From: Rhabdochlamydiaceae bacterium
Lineage (GTDB): Bacteria > Chlamydiota > Chlamydiia > Chlamydiales > Rhabdochlamydiaceae
Length of the DNA: 64,000 nt
NCBI GenBank assembly: GCA_019745395.1
Contig: JAIETG010000016.1
Span: forward strand, 1-64,000
Direction of reading: 5' to 3'
Shown: positions 9,078 through 19,080 of the stretch, piece after piece
Position numbering within the stretch: position 1 is the first letter of the stretch
How the letters are laid out: each line of letters starts with the position of its first letter
Translations under genes and position numbers: made by a program
Notes under the pieces: model-generated
What the model was told of the DNA's origin: nothing
The model's input: the letters and a program-made list of their open reading frames with translations, nothing else
The model's database searches: none

Positions 9078-9317
9078 TCACGACACAGTTACTGTTGCTG
9101 TTATTGGGCTGCTCATATATGAGACCATTGCTGTAACAGTGTAGCTTCCAGCAGATTGATATTGATGACTTCTTGTTGGGGCCCAATATTCGCCTTCTGC
9201 AACATCTCCAAAAGTCCAGTAAACCTCCTCAAACTCTGATACCCCTTCTAAAACAAACTGAAAATTCGTTGTAATATCACCAGATTCTGGGGTAACGGTA
9301 ATTTTTTTTTGGCTCAT
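9078..9317 (-). CDS. small stand-alone PKD-domain protein
   Basis: 79 aa preceded by a good Shine-Dalgarno (AAGGAGAATATT before ATG). Nearly the whole protein is one PKD / immunoglobulin-like beta-sandwich: VYWTFGD (about 32-38), then SHQYQSAGSYTVTAMV (about 50-65), matching the PKD signature WxFGDG...HxYxxxGxYTVT. It has no signal peptide and no partner domain, which is unusual: PKD domains normally occur in large surface proteins. It could be a functional mini-protein or the surviving end of a larger gene lost in this debris zone. The intact start signal favours expression. Confidence 0.6.
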   Translation of the reverse strand: MSQKKITVTPESGDITTNFQFVLEGVSEFEEVYWTFGDVAEGEYWAPTRSHQYQSAGSYTVTAMVSYMSSPITATVTVS

Positions 9318-9754
9318 AATATTCTCCTTAATTTTTAAGTTTTTACATCTAATTTATTTTGGTTCCTCAGGAATCTTTATTTTCGAAATTTATTTCACCC
9401 ACACGTTCAGCTTGTTTTATTATTTGCACAGTTGTCAAGTTATTTATTGTTCTGGGCGGATTTTTATGAGTTCAATGTATTTATGATGAGATGCTTATAA
9501 ATTTATTAGAGGAGTTCCTGAGAAAACTCCAGCATCAATAGACTTATAAAAAGCTTAGACGATTATTTTGACAGGCGACTTGTCTTAATTTGAATGTTAA
9601 AATATGTCGAGTTGGACAGATGAAATGAGGAGTTTTTTAGTGTGCATTAGTAAATCTGAGAAACAAGAGTTAGACTTTATGTGATTTTGCTTACTAAAAA
9701 GTAAACTGGTCATCAACGGGACTTATGAGAAATTACACATGAATTTTAAAAGCT
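9318..9754. other. intergenic, nothing recognised
   Basis: AT-rich, about 440 bp between the PKD gene and the tRNA pair. Both sides are transcribed leftward, so the promoter of the PKD gene should be here near its start. I see no open frame, strong hairpin or repeat. Confidence 0.5.
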
Positions 9755-9828
9755 TAGCGGCAGTCGGACTTGAACCAACGACCTACGGATTATGATTCCG
9801 TTGCTCTAACCAACTGAGCTATGCCGCC
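9755..9828 (-). tRNA. tRNA with anticodon CAU (Met elongator or Ile2)
   Basis: Complete cloverleaf on the minus strand: acceptor GGCGGCA, D-loop AGCTCAGTTGG, anticodon stem ACGGA/TCCGT around ATCATAA (anticodon CAT), T-arm with GGTTCAAGTCC. The first acceptor pair is G-U. CCA is not encoded. CAT can read AUG, or AUA if modified to lysidine; sequence alone does not decide. Confidence 0.93.
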
Positions 9829-9839
9829 AGAAAGAAAAA

Positions 9840-9913
9840 TAGCGGGGGAAGGACTCGAACCTCCGGCCTTTGGGTTATGAGCCCAACGAGCTAACCAACT
9901 GCTCCACCCCGCG
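9840..9913 (-). tRNA. initiator tRNA-fMet (CAU)
   Basis: Minus-strand cloverleaf beginning CGCGGGG. It carries the initiator hallmarks: three G-C pairs closing the anticodon stem (GGG around CTCATAA then CCC) and an unpaired first acceptor position (C1 opposite U72). Lies 11 bp from the other CAU tRNA and about 40 bp downstream of waaA. CCA is not encoded. Confidence 0.93.
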
Positions 9914-9952
9914 ATAAAGAAAGCAAGAGCTTACCAAATGCTCTATTTAACC

Positions 9953-11242
9953 TCAATGGTTTCTTTCAGAAAAAGTAATTTTTTCCTGAATAAACTTACA
10001 AGTACGTAGAGAAGACCCTTGCATCTGTAGAAAAAGAGTCCTACCTTTTTCCTGCATAGCAATGCGCGCTAGAGGATCTTGCAATAAATAAGAGGTCTTA
10101 TCCTTCAACTCTTCTAAAGAAACCTGTATGCCAGCCTGAGCCTCTAGAATGCTTTGAACGAAGTCTTTTTGATCCCCCATGTAAGGACCGAAAATTACCG
10201 CAGCACCAGCTTGGATCGGCTCAAAAACGTTATGACCACGTAAGCCTGGAAGGAAACTTCCTCCTACAATGGCAAGATCTGCAATCTGATAAAAAGAAAG
10301 AAGAAGCCCCATAGCATCAATCAGAAAGATCTTTTCATTTCCTGTTTTTTGCTCGATACGAGAATGCGCTATCATCGGAAAAGGAGCTTTTTTTAACATC
10401 TCTTCTACTTCTATAAAGCGATGTGGATGTCTTGGAACAAACAGTAATTTCAAAGAAGGGACGTCATGACAAAGAACAGAGAGGGATTGTAAAATTTTCT
10501 CTTCCTCTCCGGGATGCGTAGAGGCAATGACAAGAACAAAATCTGCTTCTTTAATTCCCATTTTTTGTCGAAGACTCTGCGTATCCACTGACGTAAAAGG
10601 AGTATCAAGCTTAAGATTTCCTGTAACAAACACTTTGGAAGGATCTATTCCTAGCTGCAAAAAGTGTTCTTGAAAAAGCTCGTTTTGAACACAAATAAGA
10701 TCAAAATAAGAAAATAGCAAACGAGAGAAAAAAGAAAGCTTTTGAAACCGCTCAAAAGAGCGCGAGGAAAGCCTTCCACTAACAAGACACACTAAAGCCC
10801 CAGATGCCTTGGCATACTTTAAAAAATGCAACCAAAATTCACTTTCCACCAAGACTACAACATCAGGTTTGAGTCTGTGAAAAAACCGGCGCATAGCCCA
10901 AGAAAAATCTACAGGCAACAAAAATTGCCCATCAGCCTTTGCTAAAATTCTTTTAGCTTCTGCATGCCCCGTTTCCGTACGCGAGGTAATATAAAACTGA
11001 TCTTGTGGGTACAAAGCCTTCAGCTGAGCAAATAAAGAAGCCGCTGCTTTAGTCTCCCCCATGGATACGGCATGGAGGAGAAAAACTCTCCCTTTTTTTT
11101 CCGAAACTTTAGGAAGAGAAAGACCAAAATAAGAAAAAAACAGCCCCTTGTATTCTCCATGTACGATCCTTCGCCACAAGAATTTCGGAAGCAAAAACAG
11201 CATCGAAAATATCAATAAAAGATCGTACCCAAAAAACAACAT
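9953..11242 (-). CDS. waaA: Kdo transferase
   Basis: 429 aa. Transfers Kdo from CMP-Kdo to lipid A at the inner membrane; chlamydial enzymes are multifunctional and build the Kdo oligosaccharide that is the genus antigen. One N-terminal membrane anchor is visible (about 3-19, LFFGYDLLLIFSMLFLLP), followed by the WaaA N-domain (HAVSMGETKAA, about 56-66) and a GT-B C-domain with GNLKLDTP (about 207-214), RHPHRF and GHNVFEP. It starts 3 bp after the leuS stop, the same order as in Chlamydia, so the two are probably co-transcribed. Confidence 0.93.
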   Translation of the reverse strand: MLFFGYDLLLIFSMLFLLPKFLWRRIVHGEYKGLFFSYFGLSLPKVSEKKGRVFLLHAVSMGETKAAASLFAQLKALYPQDQFYITSRTETGHAEAKRILAKADGQFLLPVDFSWAMRRFFHRLKPDVVVLVESEFWLHFLKYAKASGALVCLVSGRLSSRSFERFQKLSFFSRLLFSYFDLICVQNELFQEHFLQLGIDPSKVFVTGNLKLDTPFTSVDTQSLRQKMGIKEADFVLVIASTHPGEEEKILQSLSVLCHDVPSLKLLFVPRHPHRFIEVEEMLKKAPFPMIAHSRIEQKTGNEKIFLIDAMGLLLSFYQIADLAIVGGSFLPGLRGHNVFEPIQAGAAVIFGPYMGDQKDFVQSILEAQAGIQVSLEELKDKTSYLLQDPLARIAMQEKGRTLFLQMQGSSLRTCKFIQEKITFSERNH

Positions 11243-11245
11243 CGC

Positions 11246-13765
11246 TTATTCCACTACCAGGTTTATTAATTTATTAGGAATGTAAATCACTTTTTTAATT
11301 CTACCTGTAACATGCTTGCGAATATTAGGTTGTGTTTGGATAAATGCAAGCACTTCCTCTTGAGTCTGGTCTCTAGGAAAAAGCCATTTCCCCCTGAGCT
11401 TTCCATTCACTTGAACTACGCATAAAGCCGTTTGATCCTGAAGGTATTTAGGATCTACTTCCGGATAAGGAGCATAAGAAATGCTTTCATTTTCCCCGAA
11501 ATGCTCCCAAGCTTCCTCGGTAATATGAGGAGCAAAGGAAGATAGCACCTGAGTAAACATTTTGACCGCTTTTTGAGGGTATTTTTCTAGAGCCGTAAAA
11601 CGGTTCATAAATTCCATCATTTTGGCGATAGCTGTATTGAATTGAAGAGCCTCCATATCTTGACCTACGGCATAAGTAATGCGATGAGCAAGCTTCATAG
11701 CCTCCTCATCCTCTTCCTCACAAATTTTGTCAGAATAGATCATTTCGAAATATCGATTTAAAAACCGTCTGCATCCACTCACAGAATCTGGATTCCAAAT
11801 CTTTTCTTTATCAAAAGGCCCCATAAAAAGTTCATACATACGCAAAGTGTCAGATCCGTAGTCTGCAATGATTTCATCCGGAGAAAGTCCATTGAGCTTA
11901 GATTTGGACATCTTCTCTATTTGACTGCGGAGAGGATCTTGAGTTCCCTTCTGAAAATAAGATCCATTTTTTTCCTCTACTTCTTCTGGAGGCACATAGC
12001 CTCCAGACTCTCTTTGATAAGATCTGGCAATTACAAGACCTTGATTTCTGAGACGTTCAAATGGTTCTAAAGTACTGACAAGACCGCAATCATAAAGAAC
12101 TTTATGCCAAAAACGTGCGTATAGTAGATGTAAAACAGCGTGCTCTACACCGCCCACATAAAGATCAACTGGCATCCAATAATTTTCCGGTTCCTGCCCC
12201 CACGCTTCTAAATCGTTATTAGGATCACAAAAACGCAAATAGTACCAACAAGAACCCGCCCATTGAGGCATTGTATTCGTCTCTCTCCAGGCTTTTTTCC
12301 CCGTTTTATGATCGACGATTTCGACCCACTCTCGAACTTTAGCTAAAGGACTTTCTCCGGTAGCTGCGGGTTTATAATCTGTAAGTTGTGGAGGGCAAAG
12401 AGGAAGTTCCATAGCATCTAATACTCTCTTAGATCCGTCCTGAAAATGCAAAACAGGAAAAGGCTCGCCCCAATAGCGTTGACGAGAAAAAAGCCAGTCT
12501 CTTAGCTTATACTGAATAGTACCTTCCCCTAACCCTTTCTTTTCCAAATGCGCAACAATCTTCTTTCTAGCTTCTGCACTGGTTAAGCCATTTAAAGAGA
12601 TTTCAGGCCCCTCACTATGAATTGCGATGCCATCTCCAGAAAGACACACATCCGTTTCTTCCTGACCTTCAAATGCAATTACAGGGCGAATTTCTAAAGA
12701 AAACTTTTTAGCAAACTCAAAATCCCGCTCATCATGAGCTGGAACTGCCATGATGGCGCCTGTACCGTAATTCAATAGCACGTAATCGGCGATCCAGATC
12801 GGGACTCTTTCTCCTGTAAGAGGATGTGTTGCATAAGCTCCCGTCCATACTCCCGTCTTATCTTTGGCTAGATCTGTTCTTTCTAGATCCGATTTTGCAC
12901 TGATCTTCTTCACATAATCTTCTACGTCCTTCTTTTGCTCTTCCGCAGTAATTTGAGAGACCAGAGAGTGCTCCGGAGCCAAGATTAAATACGTCACACC
13001 AAAAAGAGTGTCGGGGCGGGTAGTAAACACGGAGATGGTCTCTCCTGTCTTTTTCTCTTGGAAATTGATTTTCGCTCCCTCACTTTTTCCGATCCAATGC
13101 GTCTGCAATTTTTTCAAATGATCGGGCCAGTCCAGTAAACTCAGATCTTGCAAAAGCCTTTCTGCATAAGCTGTGATCTTTAAGACCCATTGACGTAATG
13201 GTCTTCGCTCTATAGGATATCCGCCCTCTTTAGATTTCCCATCCTCCACTTCTTCATTAGCTAAAACAGTTCCTAAAGCAGGACAAAAATTCACCATCAT
13301 CTCCGCTTCATAAGCCAGCCCTTTTTCATAGAGCTTCGTAAAAATCCATTGTGTCCATTTATAGTATTTAGGATCGCTTGTAGCAAATTCGCGAGACCAA
13401 TCATAACTCAAACCTAAGGATTTGAGCTGTCTTCTGTAGGTGTTGATATTTTGTTCTGTCGTAACTTGTGGATGAGCTCCGGTTCTCATCGCATATTGCT
13501 CAGCAGGAAGACCAAAGCTATCCCAGCCCATAGGATGTAAGACATTAAAACCTTGTTGCCGTTTATAACGAGCTAGAACATCTGTAGCTGTATACCCCGT
13601 AACATGCCCTACGTGTAGACCTGCGCCGGAAGGATATGGAAACATATCCAGGATATAATATTTAGGTTTACTGCGGTCTACCTCTACTTCAAATGTGTGG
13701 TGATCTTCCCAGTATTTCTGCCACTTTTGTTCGATTCTTTCGTGGTCATATTGCCGCATTGCCAT
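11246..13765 (-). CDS. leuS: leucyl-tRNA synthetase
   Basis: 839 aa, normal for a bacterial LeuRS. Class I signatures: the HIGH-type motif HVGHV near residue 52 after DMFPYPSGAGL, and KMSKS near 632 (EKMSKSKLNG). The editing domain is inserted between them (TTRPDTLFG, about 249-257). It starts MAMRQYDHERIEQKWQKYW after TAGGAG at good spacing. Charges tRNA-Leu in the cytoplasm. Transcribed with waaA. Confidence 0.97.
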   Translation of the reverse strand: MAMRQYDHERIEQKWQKYWEDHHTFEVEVDRSKPKYYILDMFPYPSGAGLHVGHVTGYTATDVLARYKRQQGFNVLHPMGWDSFGLPAEQYAMRTGAHPQVTTEQNINTYRRQLKSLGLSYDWSREFATSDPKYYKWTQWIFTKLYEKGLAYEAEMMVNFCPALGTVLANEEVEDGKSKEGGYPIERRPLRQWVLKITAYAERLLQDLSLLDWPDHLKKLQTHWIGKSEGAKINFQEKKTGETISVFTTRPDTLFGVTYLILAPEHSLVSQITAEEQKKDVEDYVKKISAKSDLERTDLAKDKTGVWTGAYATHPLTGERVPIWIADYVLLNYGTGAIMAVPAHDERDFEFAKKFSLEIRPVIAFEGQEETDVCLSGDGIAIHSEGPEISLNGLTSAEARKKIVAHLEKKGLGEGTIQYKLRDWLFSRQRYWGEPFPVLHFQDGSKRVLDAMELPLCPPQLTDYKPAATGESPLAKVREWVEIVDHKTGKKAWRETNTMPQWAGSCWYYLRFCDPNNDLEAWGQEPENYWMPVDLYVGGVEHAVLHLLYARFWHKVLYDCGLVSTLEPFERLRNQGLVIARSYQRESGGYVPPEEVEEKNGSYFQKGTQDPLRSQIEKMSKSKLNGLSPDEIIADYGSDTLRMYELFMGPFDKEKIWNPDSVSGCRRFLNRYFEMIYSDKICEEEDEEAMKLAHRITYAVGQDMEALQFNTAIAKMMEFMNRFTALEKYPQKAVKMFTQVLSSFAPHITEEAWEHFGENESISYAPYPEVDPKYLQDQTALCVVQVNGKLRGKWLFPRDQTQEEVLAFIQTQPNIRKHVTGRIKKVIYIPNKLINLVVE

Positions 13766-13789
13766 AAATACACTCCTAATCTATCGTCT

Positions 13790-14325
13790 GGAATAAATGA
13801 GGAATCAGAGTAGCAAAAAAAAACCATTTTTGCGAAAGAATTTTACTAGAGGCTCCTCTTTAATTCTGCTAATCCCCCGGAAAACAAAATTAGGATAATT
13901 TGCATCCACTTGATCGAACAAAACCCGTCAATGTTCCATCTTATTAAAAAACAAGACTTTGCAAAACATTAGAAATTGAATCAGAAAAATACACATTTGC
14001 ATACTTATTCCAAAACAGAAAGCAATTCAAACAATCAAACACATCAACCCATTAATAAACTCAAACTATTTCAAGAAAACAAGCCACACATATCACAAAA
14101 TACGCTCACTAATAAAATTCAAGATGTTAGATGAAAAAACATCTTTTCAGAACACTTAAATACTCAGCAAATTCACACAATAATTTAATCTCTAACAACA
14201 TACATGAACTTTCAACGAGCAAATTAAAAAAAGACCATTCCCAGCTTACAATCAATTACTTACAATAAAAACAATAAATTCACACGCCTAAACAAACAAC
14301 GAAGCTAAAACGTATTAGTTATTTA
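13790..14325. other. AT-rich intergenic region
   Basis: About 540 bp, strongly A-rich, between divergently transcribed leuS and the 819-aa gene. It holds no open frame with a usable start. Promoters of both flanking genes are expected; only the right-hand one is clear. Confidence 0.6.
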
Positions 14326-14354
14326 TTTACAAAGTTATTTTTTTAATGTATAAT
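14326..14354 (+). promoter_or_regulatory. sigma-66/70-type promoter of the 819-aa gene
   Basis: TTTACA (14326-14331) and perfect TATAAT (14349-14354) with optimal 17-bp spacing, 36 bp before the ATG. No clear Shine-Dalgarno precedes the start. Confidence 0.65.
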
Positions 14355-14389
14355 TAAAATTAATATTACAATTAAACAAACGGATTTTA

Positions 14390-16849
14390 ATGAATTTTGA
14401 CCCAGGAATTGAAAGATTACCCGAAGATAGTCAAAAGCTCACATCTCCCAACAAACAATCACCAGCACTAGGAAAAATAAAACGCACATTTACCCCACAC
14501 AATCTCTTCCAACAATCAAGCTCACCCCTGTCTTCGAGCTTAAATGAAACTCAATCCCCAGAATACCGAAATCGCTTCTCTCTTTCTTCCACTCCCTCCG
14601 AGGATAAAGAACTCATAGCTCCGGCAGAAGAATTTCACTCTCCATCATCCGCACGCTCATCACGAGCTCCATTAAGAGCACTGGATAGACCTACTTCCAA
14701 CACGCAAAAAACTTCGCCCAATGGACACACACACCCTATGATATCACGAATTCCTTCATTTCAAGATACTTCATCAAATGATCCAAAGAGATTAACAAAA
14801 CAACACAGTCGTCTCTTATCAGACCCTCTCCGCTCTGAATCCTGCACTCTTTCTTTTACCGACACACCCGCAGACGAAGATGACTTAGATATACCAAATA
14901 TCGAAACCCCAGGATCTGACTACAGATCACGCTCTACATCAAAATTATTTGGCAGCTCAGACTCCTATCCAAAAAGGTCCTCATCCTCCCTTCAACTAAC
15001 TCCCATGAGCCACTCCTTCACAGAAGAAGATTTCGATCCCGATTTATCTGACAACGATTCGCCGTCAAATCCCACAGAATTGTTACGTGCAGCGCAACTG
15101 CAAAACGAAAAAGGATTTCAACGCTTAGCACGCAAACCTTCGAGTCATAGAGAGTCATTAAATAGGCCTGCATCCAGAGCGCAACAACTAACCCCCTTGA
15201 GCGCAAACACATCCAGGTCAGGACGCACTTCATCAAACACTCAACTTGGCTCATTAACCCCACTTGACTTCTCAAGATTACCAACCCCAGGATTAGACTA
15301 TCCACCGATCGACTCAGAAGACTCTTCTTCTACAGACCAAGGAAGATCCTTATTCGGCTCGATAACGCCATCCACATTAATGAGCCGATCCTCCTCCGCC
15401 TACAGCAAAGTCTTTCACAAAACCCAACCTCAAAAACAACTCTTCATTACTCCATTTGAGTCAGATATTACCCCCAAAGAAAGCTTCCAATCACTCGGAG
15501 AAAGTTCACTCGATAAAACACTCGCTGAAAAAGAACTCACAACACTTCCAGCCCCTCCTTCCGAGGTAATGAACACCCCCCCTCGAGCTGCAACTTACCT
15601 CCTAAAACCAACTCCTACAAAACCAACTCCTACAAAAGCAGAAGATATAATGCCAGTAGTAGATATAAATCCTGAAGGGAAGCGACGAGTCATACCTTTC
15701 AGGATGAAGCTGGAAGAAATGGCTGATGCAACAAAATCCTGTATTTCAAAGTGTATTCCGAGAAATTTCGAAGAGTTAGGATCTGCCTTAAAAAACACAA
15801 GCGACACTGCAGACTACATTGCTGGCACTATCGCTGCAACTGCAGGCGGATCTGGTGGAGTAGGCGTAATTGAAGGAGCATTGGATCTCAAAGAGGCTAT
15901 ACAAAACGGCAACTATGTAAAAGCTGGTGGAACACTCACAAAAGGAATCGGAGATGGGGTAAGTTTTGGGACAAATATTGCAACCTTAGCTAACGCTACC
16001 GCTGCTACCGCGCTTGTAGCATCCGGCCCTATAGGCACCGCCATAGGCCTTGGCGTTTTAACATTATCTGAGGGGATTGAAGCATATAAAGACCATCAGT
16101 TCCATAAAGACTTTATAAAAACGATTAAGGACACAGGAATACGCGATTTTTTAAAAAGACACCTCAAACTTACCGAAGAAGAAATAGAAAGACCTATTAA
16201 AGAAATAATTTCACTAATGCAACAGAAAAAAGCTACCTTCGCAAAAAGAACAAATGAAGAAATCCTAAATGCAGCGCTCGCCCTAATGGCCTCACCTAAT
16301 AGTGCATCCGATAGCGAGTGGATTGAACTGGCTAAAAATATAGAACAACAAAGCTATGAAAACCAAGTACGAGGCTGCCTTAATACAGGATTAGGAGTAA
16401 TGAACACTGCTGCCGTAGCATTATCCCCTTTATCAAGCGGAATAACTGTTCTGGTAGCAGGAGGAATAACTCTTGGGTATGCGCTGGCCGATGGACAAAA
16501 TGGGTATATAGTCAAAAAAGTCAGCTCTTTTTGCTGGAATCGATCTGAAATGGGCCGCAATGGAGATGAAATTCTCATGCATATGACAATTGAGCGCGAT
16601 GAAGAAGGAACCCCTCGCCGACTAGGGAAAACTCAGATAATAGAACTTGACGAAGAAGGAACTCCTAGATTACCAGGATGCCCTAGCATAAAAACCATTG
16701 TAGAAGCAAATAAAGCAATACTTGCATTCACTGCAGGACTTGAACAGGCAAAGAGGCAAGAATCTACTGTATTAGAAGAGCGAGGAGCCAAACAGGCTGC
16801 CTACTCTAGGAACAAACTCCCCCCCCTAGACTCCGCTAAAAACCGGTAA
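14390..16849 (+). CDS. large effector-like protein: disordered N-half, Gly/Ala-rich hydrophobic C-half
   Basis: 819 aa, family not recognised. Residues 1 to about 430 are low-complexity and rich in Ser, Pro and Thr (for example repeated TPTK at about 409-416), without a Sec signal, typical of type III secreted proteins of intracellular bacteria. From about 440 the protein becomes folded: Gly/Ala-rich hydrophobic segments at about 478-492, 520-558 and 664-700 could form membrane hairpins, separated by a charged helical block (about 580-640). The C-terminus (about 730-819) is charged, with a repeated DEEGTPR motif. It stands alone, with its own strong promoter and a hairpin after it. A host-membrane or inclusion-membrane role is inference. 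Confidence 0.75.
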   Translation: MNFDPGIERLPEDSQKLTSPNKQSPALGKIKRTFTPHNLFQQSSSPLSSSLNETQSPEYRNRFSLSSTPSEDKELIAPAEEFHSPSSARSSRAPLRALDRPTSNTQKTSPNGHTHPMISRIPSFQDTSSNDPKRLTKQHSRLLSDPLRSESCTLSFTDTPADEDDLDIPNIETPGSDYRSRSTSKLFGSSDSYPKRSSSSLQLTPMSHSFTEEDFDPDLSDNDSPSNPTELLRAAQLQNEKGFQRLARKPSSHRESLNRPASRAQQLTPLSANTSRSGRTSSNTQLGSLTPLDFSRLPTPGLDYPPIDSEDSSSTDQGRSLFGSITPSTLMSRSSSAYSKVFHKTQPQKQLFITPFESDITPKESFQSLGESSLDKTLAEKELTTLPAPPSEVMNTPPRAATYLLKPTPTKPTPTKAEDIMPVVDINPEGKRRVIPFRMKLEEMADATKSCISKCIPRNFEELGSALKNTSDTADYIAGTIAATAGGSGGVGVIEGALDLKEAIQNGNYVKAGGTLTKGIGDGVSFGTNIATLANATAATALVASGPIGTAIGLGVLTLSEGIEAYKDHQFHKDFIKTIKDTGIRDFLKRHLKLTEEEIERPIKEIISLMQQKKATFAKRTNEEILNAALALMASPNSASDSEWIELAKNIEQQSYENQVRGCLNTGLGVMNTAAVALSPLSSGITVLVAGGITLGYALADGQNGYIVKKVSSFCWNRSEMGRNGDEILMHMTIERDEEGTPRRLGKTQIIELDEEGTPRLPGCPSIKTIVEANKAILAFTAGLEQAKRQESTVLEERGAKQAAYSRNKLPPLDSAKNR

Positions 16850-16878
16850 ATCATAAAACCTTTTGCCATATACAGATT

Positions 16879-16906
16879 CGAGCAGCTCCAATTCAGGCAC
16901 TGCTCG
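16879..16906 (+). terminator. hairpin after the 819-aa gene
   Basis: CGAGCAG (16879-16885) pairs with CTGCTCG (16900-16906). The tail CTTCTCTATC is only mildly T-rich, so this is a weak terminator call. Confidence 0.4.
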
Positions 16907-17088
16907 CTTCTCTATCAAATTCAATACATTAAATACTTTTCACAAGATACTCGTTCTCAAAAATAATGATTAGATAAATTAATTTTTCGATAAAAAAAAT
17001 ATTTACAACACTAAAGATTGTCACAAATAACCTAATGTATTATCCTGATCAGTGAACCTGGAAACATTTTAAAAAGAACTGAAAAATT

Positions 17089-18537
17089 ATGACGAGTTGT
17101 TTATTAGAAACCCTGCCTAATCGCAAGAATAAAATCAGTCTTACAGATTATAATTATCAAAAAGACATAGAGAACCGTCTAATTATGGCGCAATTTACGA
17201 GCACAGACTTGGAAGTGCTCGAAGAAATTTTATACAGTTCCATTCAAATTCCTGTAGAAAAACTGTGTAAAAACACAGATAGATCTTTAGAGGAAGTCCT
17301 TCCCACTTTGCAAAAATTCGCGAAAGCAGGACTCTTAGTCCTCCAAAAAGATACTATCACTGTTGATAAAGAGATGCGGAAATATTTTGAATTTCAAATA
17401 GAGAAATTCGACGAAGACTTTAAACCTGGCATGGATTTTCTACAGAGCCTTTTAAAAAAACCACCTATTCACGTTTTGCCAATTTGGTATTCTATTCCCC
17501 GGACATCCAATAACATCTTCGATTCTCTAGTAGAAAAATACCTGCAAACACCTCAGATATTCCAACGCTACATCATGGAACTAAACTTTGGTGAGCCCGT
17601 CTTAAAAAACATCATCCAAGATATTTACACCTCCGAAAATTTCTGCCTGTCTTCTTTAGAGCTCATGCAAAAATACAACATCTCTCGAGAACTTTTTGAA
17701 GAGTACATGTTGCACTTAGAATTTAGCTTTGTTTGCTGTCTTGGGTATCGAAAAACTGGTGATGTTTGGGAAGAAATCGTAACTCCTTTCCAAGAATGGA
17801 AAGAGTTCTTAAGTTTTCTAAAAAACACAGAAGTCTCTTCCATAAAAAACCCACAAGACATCGAATTAAGACGCCCTAGTGAGTTTTCTTTTGTGCAAGA
17901 TTTAGCCATCATTCTAGAAGCTGGGAAAAAGAAACCCCTACCTCTAGAGACTACAGACACAGGATTTCTTCTACCTAAAGCAGCAGTCTTAAAAACTCTA
18001 CTGCCGCTATTTCCCGCTTTAAGTAAAGATCCCGCAATCTATCAGCCTTACATACATCATCTCATAGTAAAAGCACAGCTATTGAGACTGTGTGAAACCT
18101 CTCAAAGCACGCTTCAAACGACAGAAGCTGCAGAAGAATGGCTTTCATTGCGTTTAGATCATCAAGCTTTATACTTATATCGACACCCTAAAAATCGAAT
18201 CCTCAACGAAAACATTCCCTCCGATCTCTACACAGAAAAAGCCTTTCGAGAATCGGAAAAAAGCATCGTTCGCGCTCTACAAGCGGATTGGGTGTTTTTT
18301 GATGACTTCTTTGAAGGGATTCACGCTCCTTTAAGTGAAGAGCTTGCAATCGTGCTAAAAAAAGTGGGCAAACAGTGGGAATATTCGCTTCCCAAGTATT
18401 CCGAAGGTGAAACTCTTTTCTTAAAAGAAATCATCTTGCAGTGGCTTTTTGAAGCTGGTATTGTACAAACAGGAACTCTTCAAGGAAGAGACTGTTTCCG
18501 CATAACGACTCTAGGACAAACACTCTTTGCCAGGTAA
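17089..18537 (+). CDS. conserved-type hypothetical protein upstream of smpB
   Basis: 482 aa. I do not recognise the family. It looks like a soluble, mainly helical cytoplasmic protein; several blocks read as winged-helix folds (about 36-85, LEVLEEILYSSIQIPVEKL, and the end, about 440-482, ILQWLFEAGIVQTGTL...FRITTLGQTLFAR), reminiscent of the N-terminal wing domains of Ssl2-like helicases. There is no helicase or nuclease motif. No clear ribosome binding site marks the first ATG; an internal Met about 30 codons later is an alternative. It ends 15 bp before smpB and is probably in the same operon. Confidence 0.7.
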   Translation: MTSCLLETLPNRKNKISLTDYNYQKDIENRLIMAQFTSTDLEVLEEILYSSIQIPVEKLCKNTDRSLEEVLPTLQKFAKAGLLVLQKDTITVDKEMRKYFEFQIEKFDEDFKPGMDFLQSLLKKPPIHVLPIWYSIPRTSNNIFDSLVEKYLQTPQIFQRYIMELNFGEPVLKNIIQDIYTSENFCLSSLELMQKYNISRELFEEYMLHLEFSFVCCLGYRKTGDVWEEIVTPFQEWKEFLSFLKNTEVSSIKNPQDIELRRPSEFSFVQDLAIILEAGKKKPLPLETTDTGFLLPKAAVLKTLLPLFPALSKDPAIYQPYIHHLIVKAQLLRLCETSQSTLQTTEAAEEWLSLRLDHQALYLYRHPKNRILNENIPSDLYTEKAFRESEKSIVRALQADWVFFDDFFEGIHAPLSEELAIVLKKVGKQWEYSLPKYSEGETLFLKEIILQWLFEAGIVQTGTLQGRDCFRITTLGQTLFAR

Positions 18538-18552
18538 TACTGAAAATCTTTT

Positions 18553-19017
18553 ATGGCACGAAAAACAGAAGGAGATCTCGTCTCTAATCGAAAAGCATCT
18601 CATGATTATGAGATCTTAGAAACTTTAGAGGCTGGAATTCTCCTACAAGGAACAGAAGTAAAATCGCTCAAGGCCCACGGAGGCAACCTACAAGACGCCT
18701 ATATCCTCGTCTCAGGCAAGCGTGTCCTTTTAAAAGGAGCTAACATCGCTCTTTATGCTTTTGGGAACCTCCACAACCATGAAGAAAAAAGAGAGCGTGA
18801 GCTCCTTCTTCACAAACGAGAAATTGTAAAACTTAAAGAAGTCTCTCAAAAACAAGGGCTTGCTCTTATCCCACTTGCCCTATATGCAAAAAAAGGGCTC
18901 ATCAAGGTGAAAATTGCCATTGCAAAAGGGAAAAAAGCCTACGATAAAAGAGAAGCTCTTAAAAACAAACAGCATCAAAAAGAGATGGATCGCGCTATAA
19001 AAAATCGCGAGGAATAA
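18553..19017 (+). CDS. smpB: SsrA-binding protein SmpB
   Basis: 154 aa. Binds tmRNA and carries it into stalled ribosomes for trans-translation. Recognisable by NRKASHDYEILETLEAGI (about 12-29), LQGTEVKSLK (31-40) and the basic C-terminal tail (KGKKAYDKREALKNK...). Followed by dnaN, as in Chlamydia. The tmRNA gene itself is not in this window. Confidence 0.96.
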   Translation: MARKTEGDLVSNRKASHDYEILETLEAGILLQGTEVKSLKAHGGNLQDAYILVSGKRVLLKGANIALYAFGNLHNHEEKRERELLLHKREIVKLKEVSQKQGLALIPLALYAKKGLIKVKIAIAKGKKAYDKREALKNKQHQKEMDRAIKNREE

Positions 19018-19080
19018 CATTTGACGAAAGCCCCTTCTTAGCATATGATCTTCTCTTACTGTTGTAGAGGAGAAAAAAAT

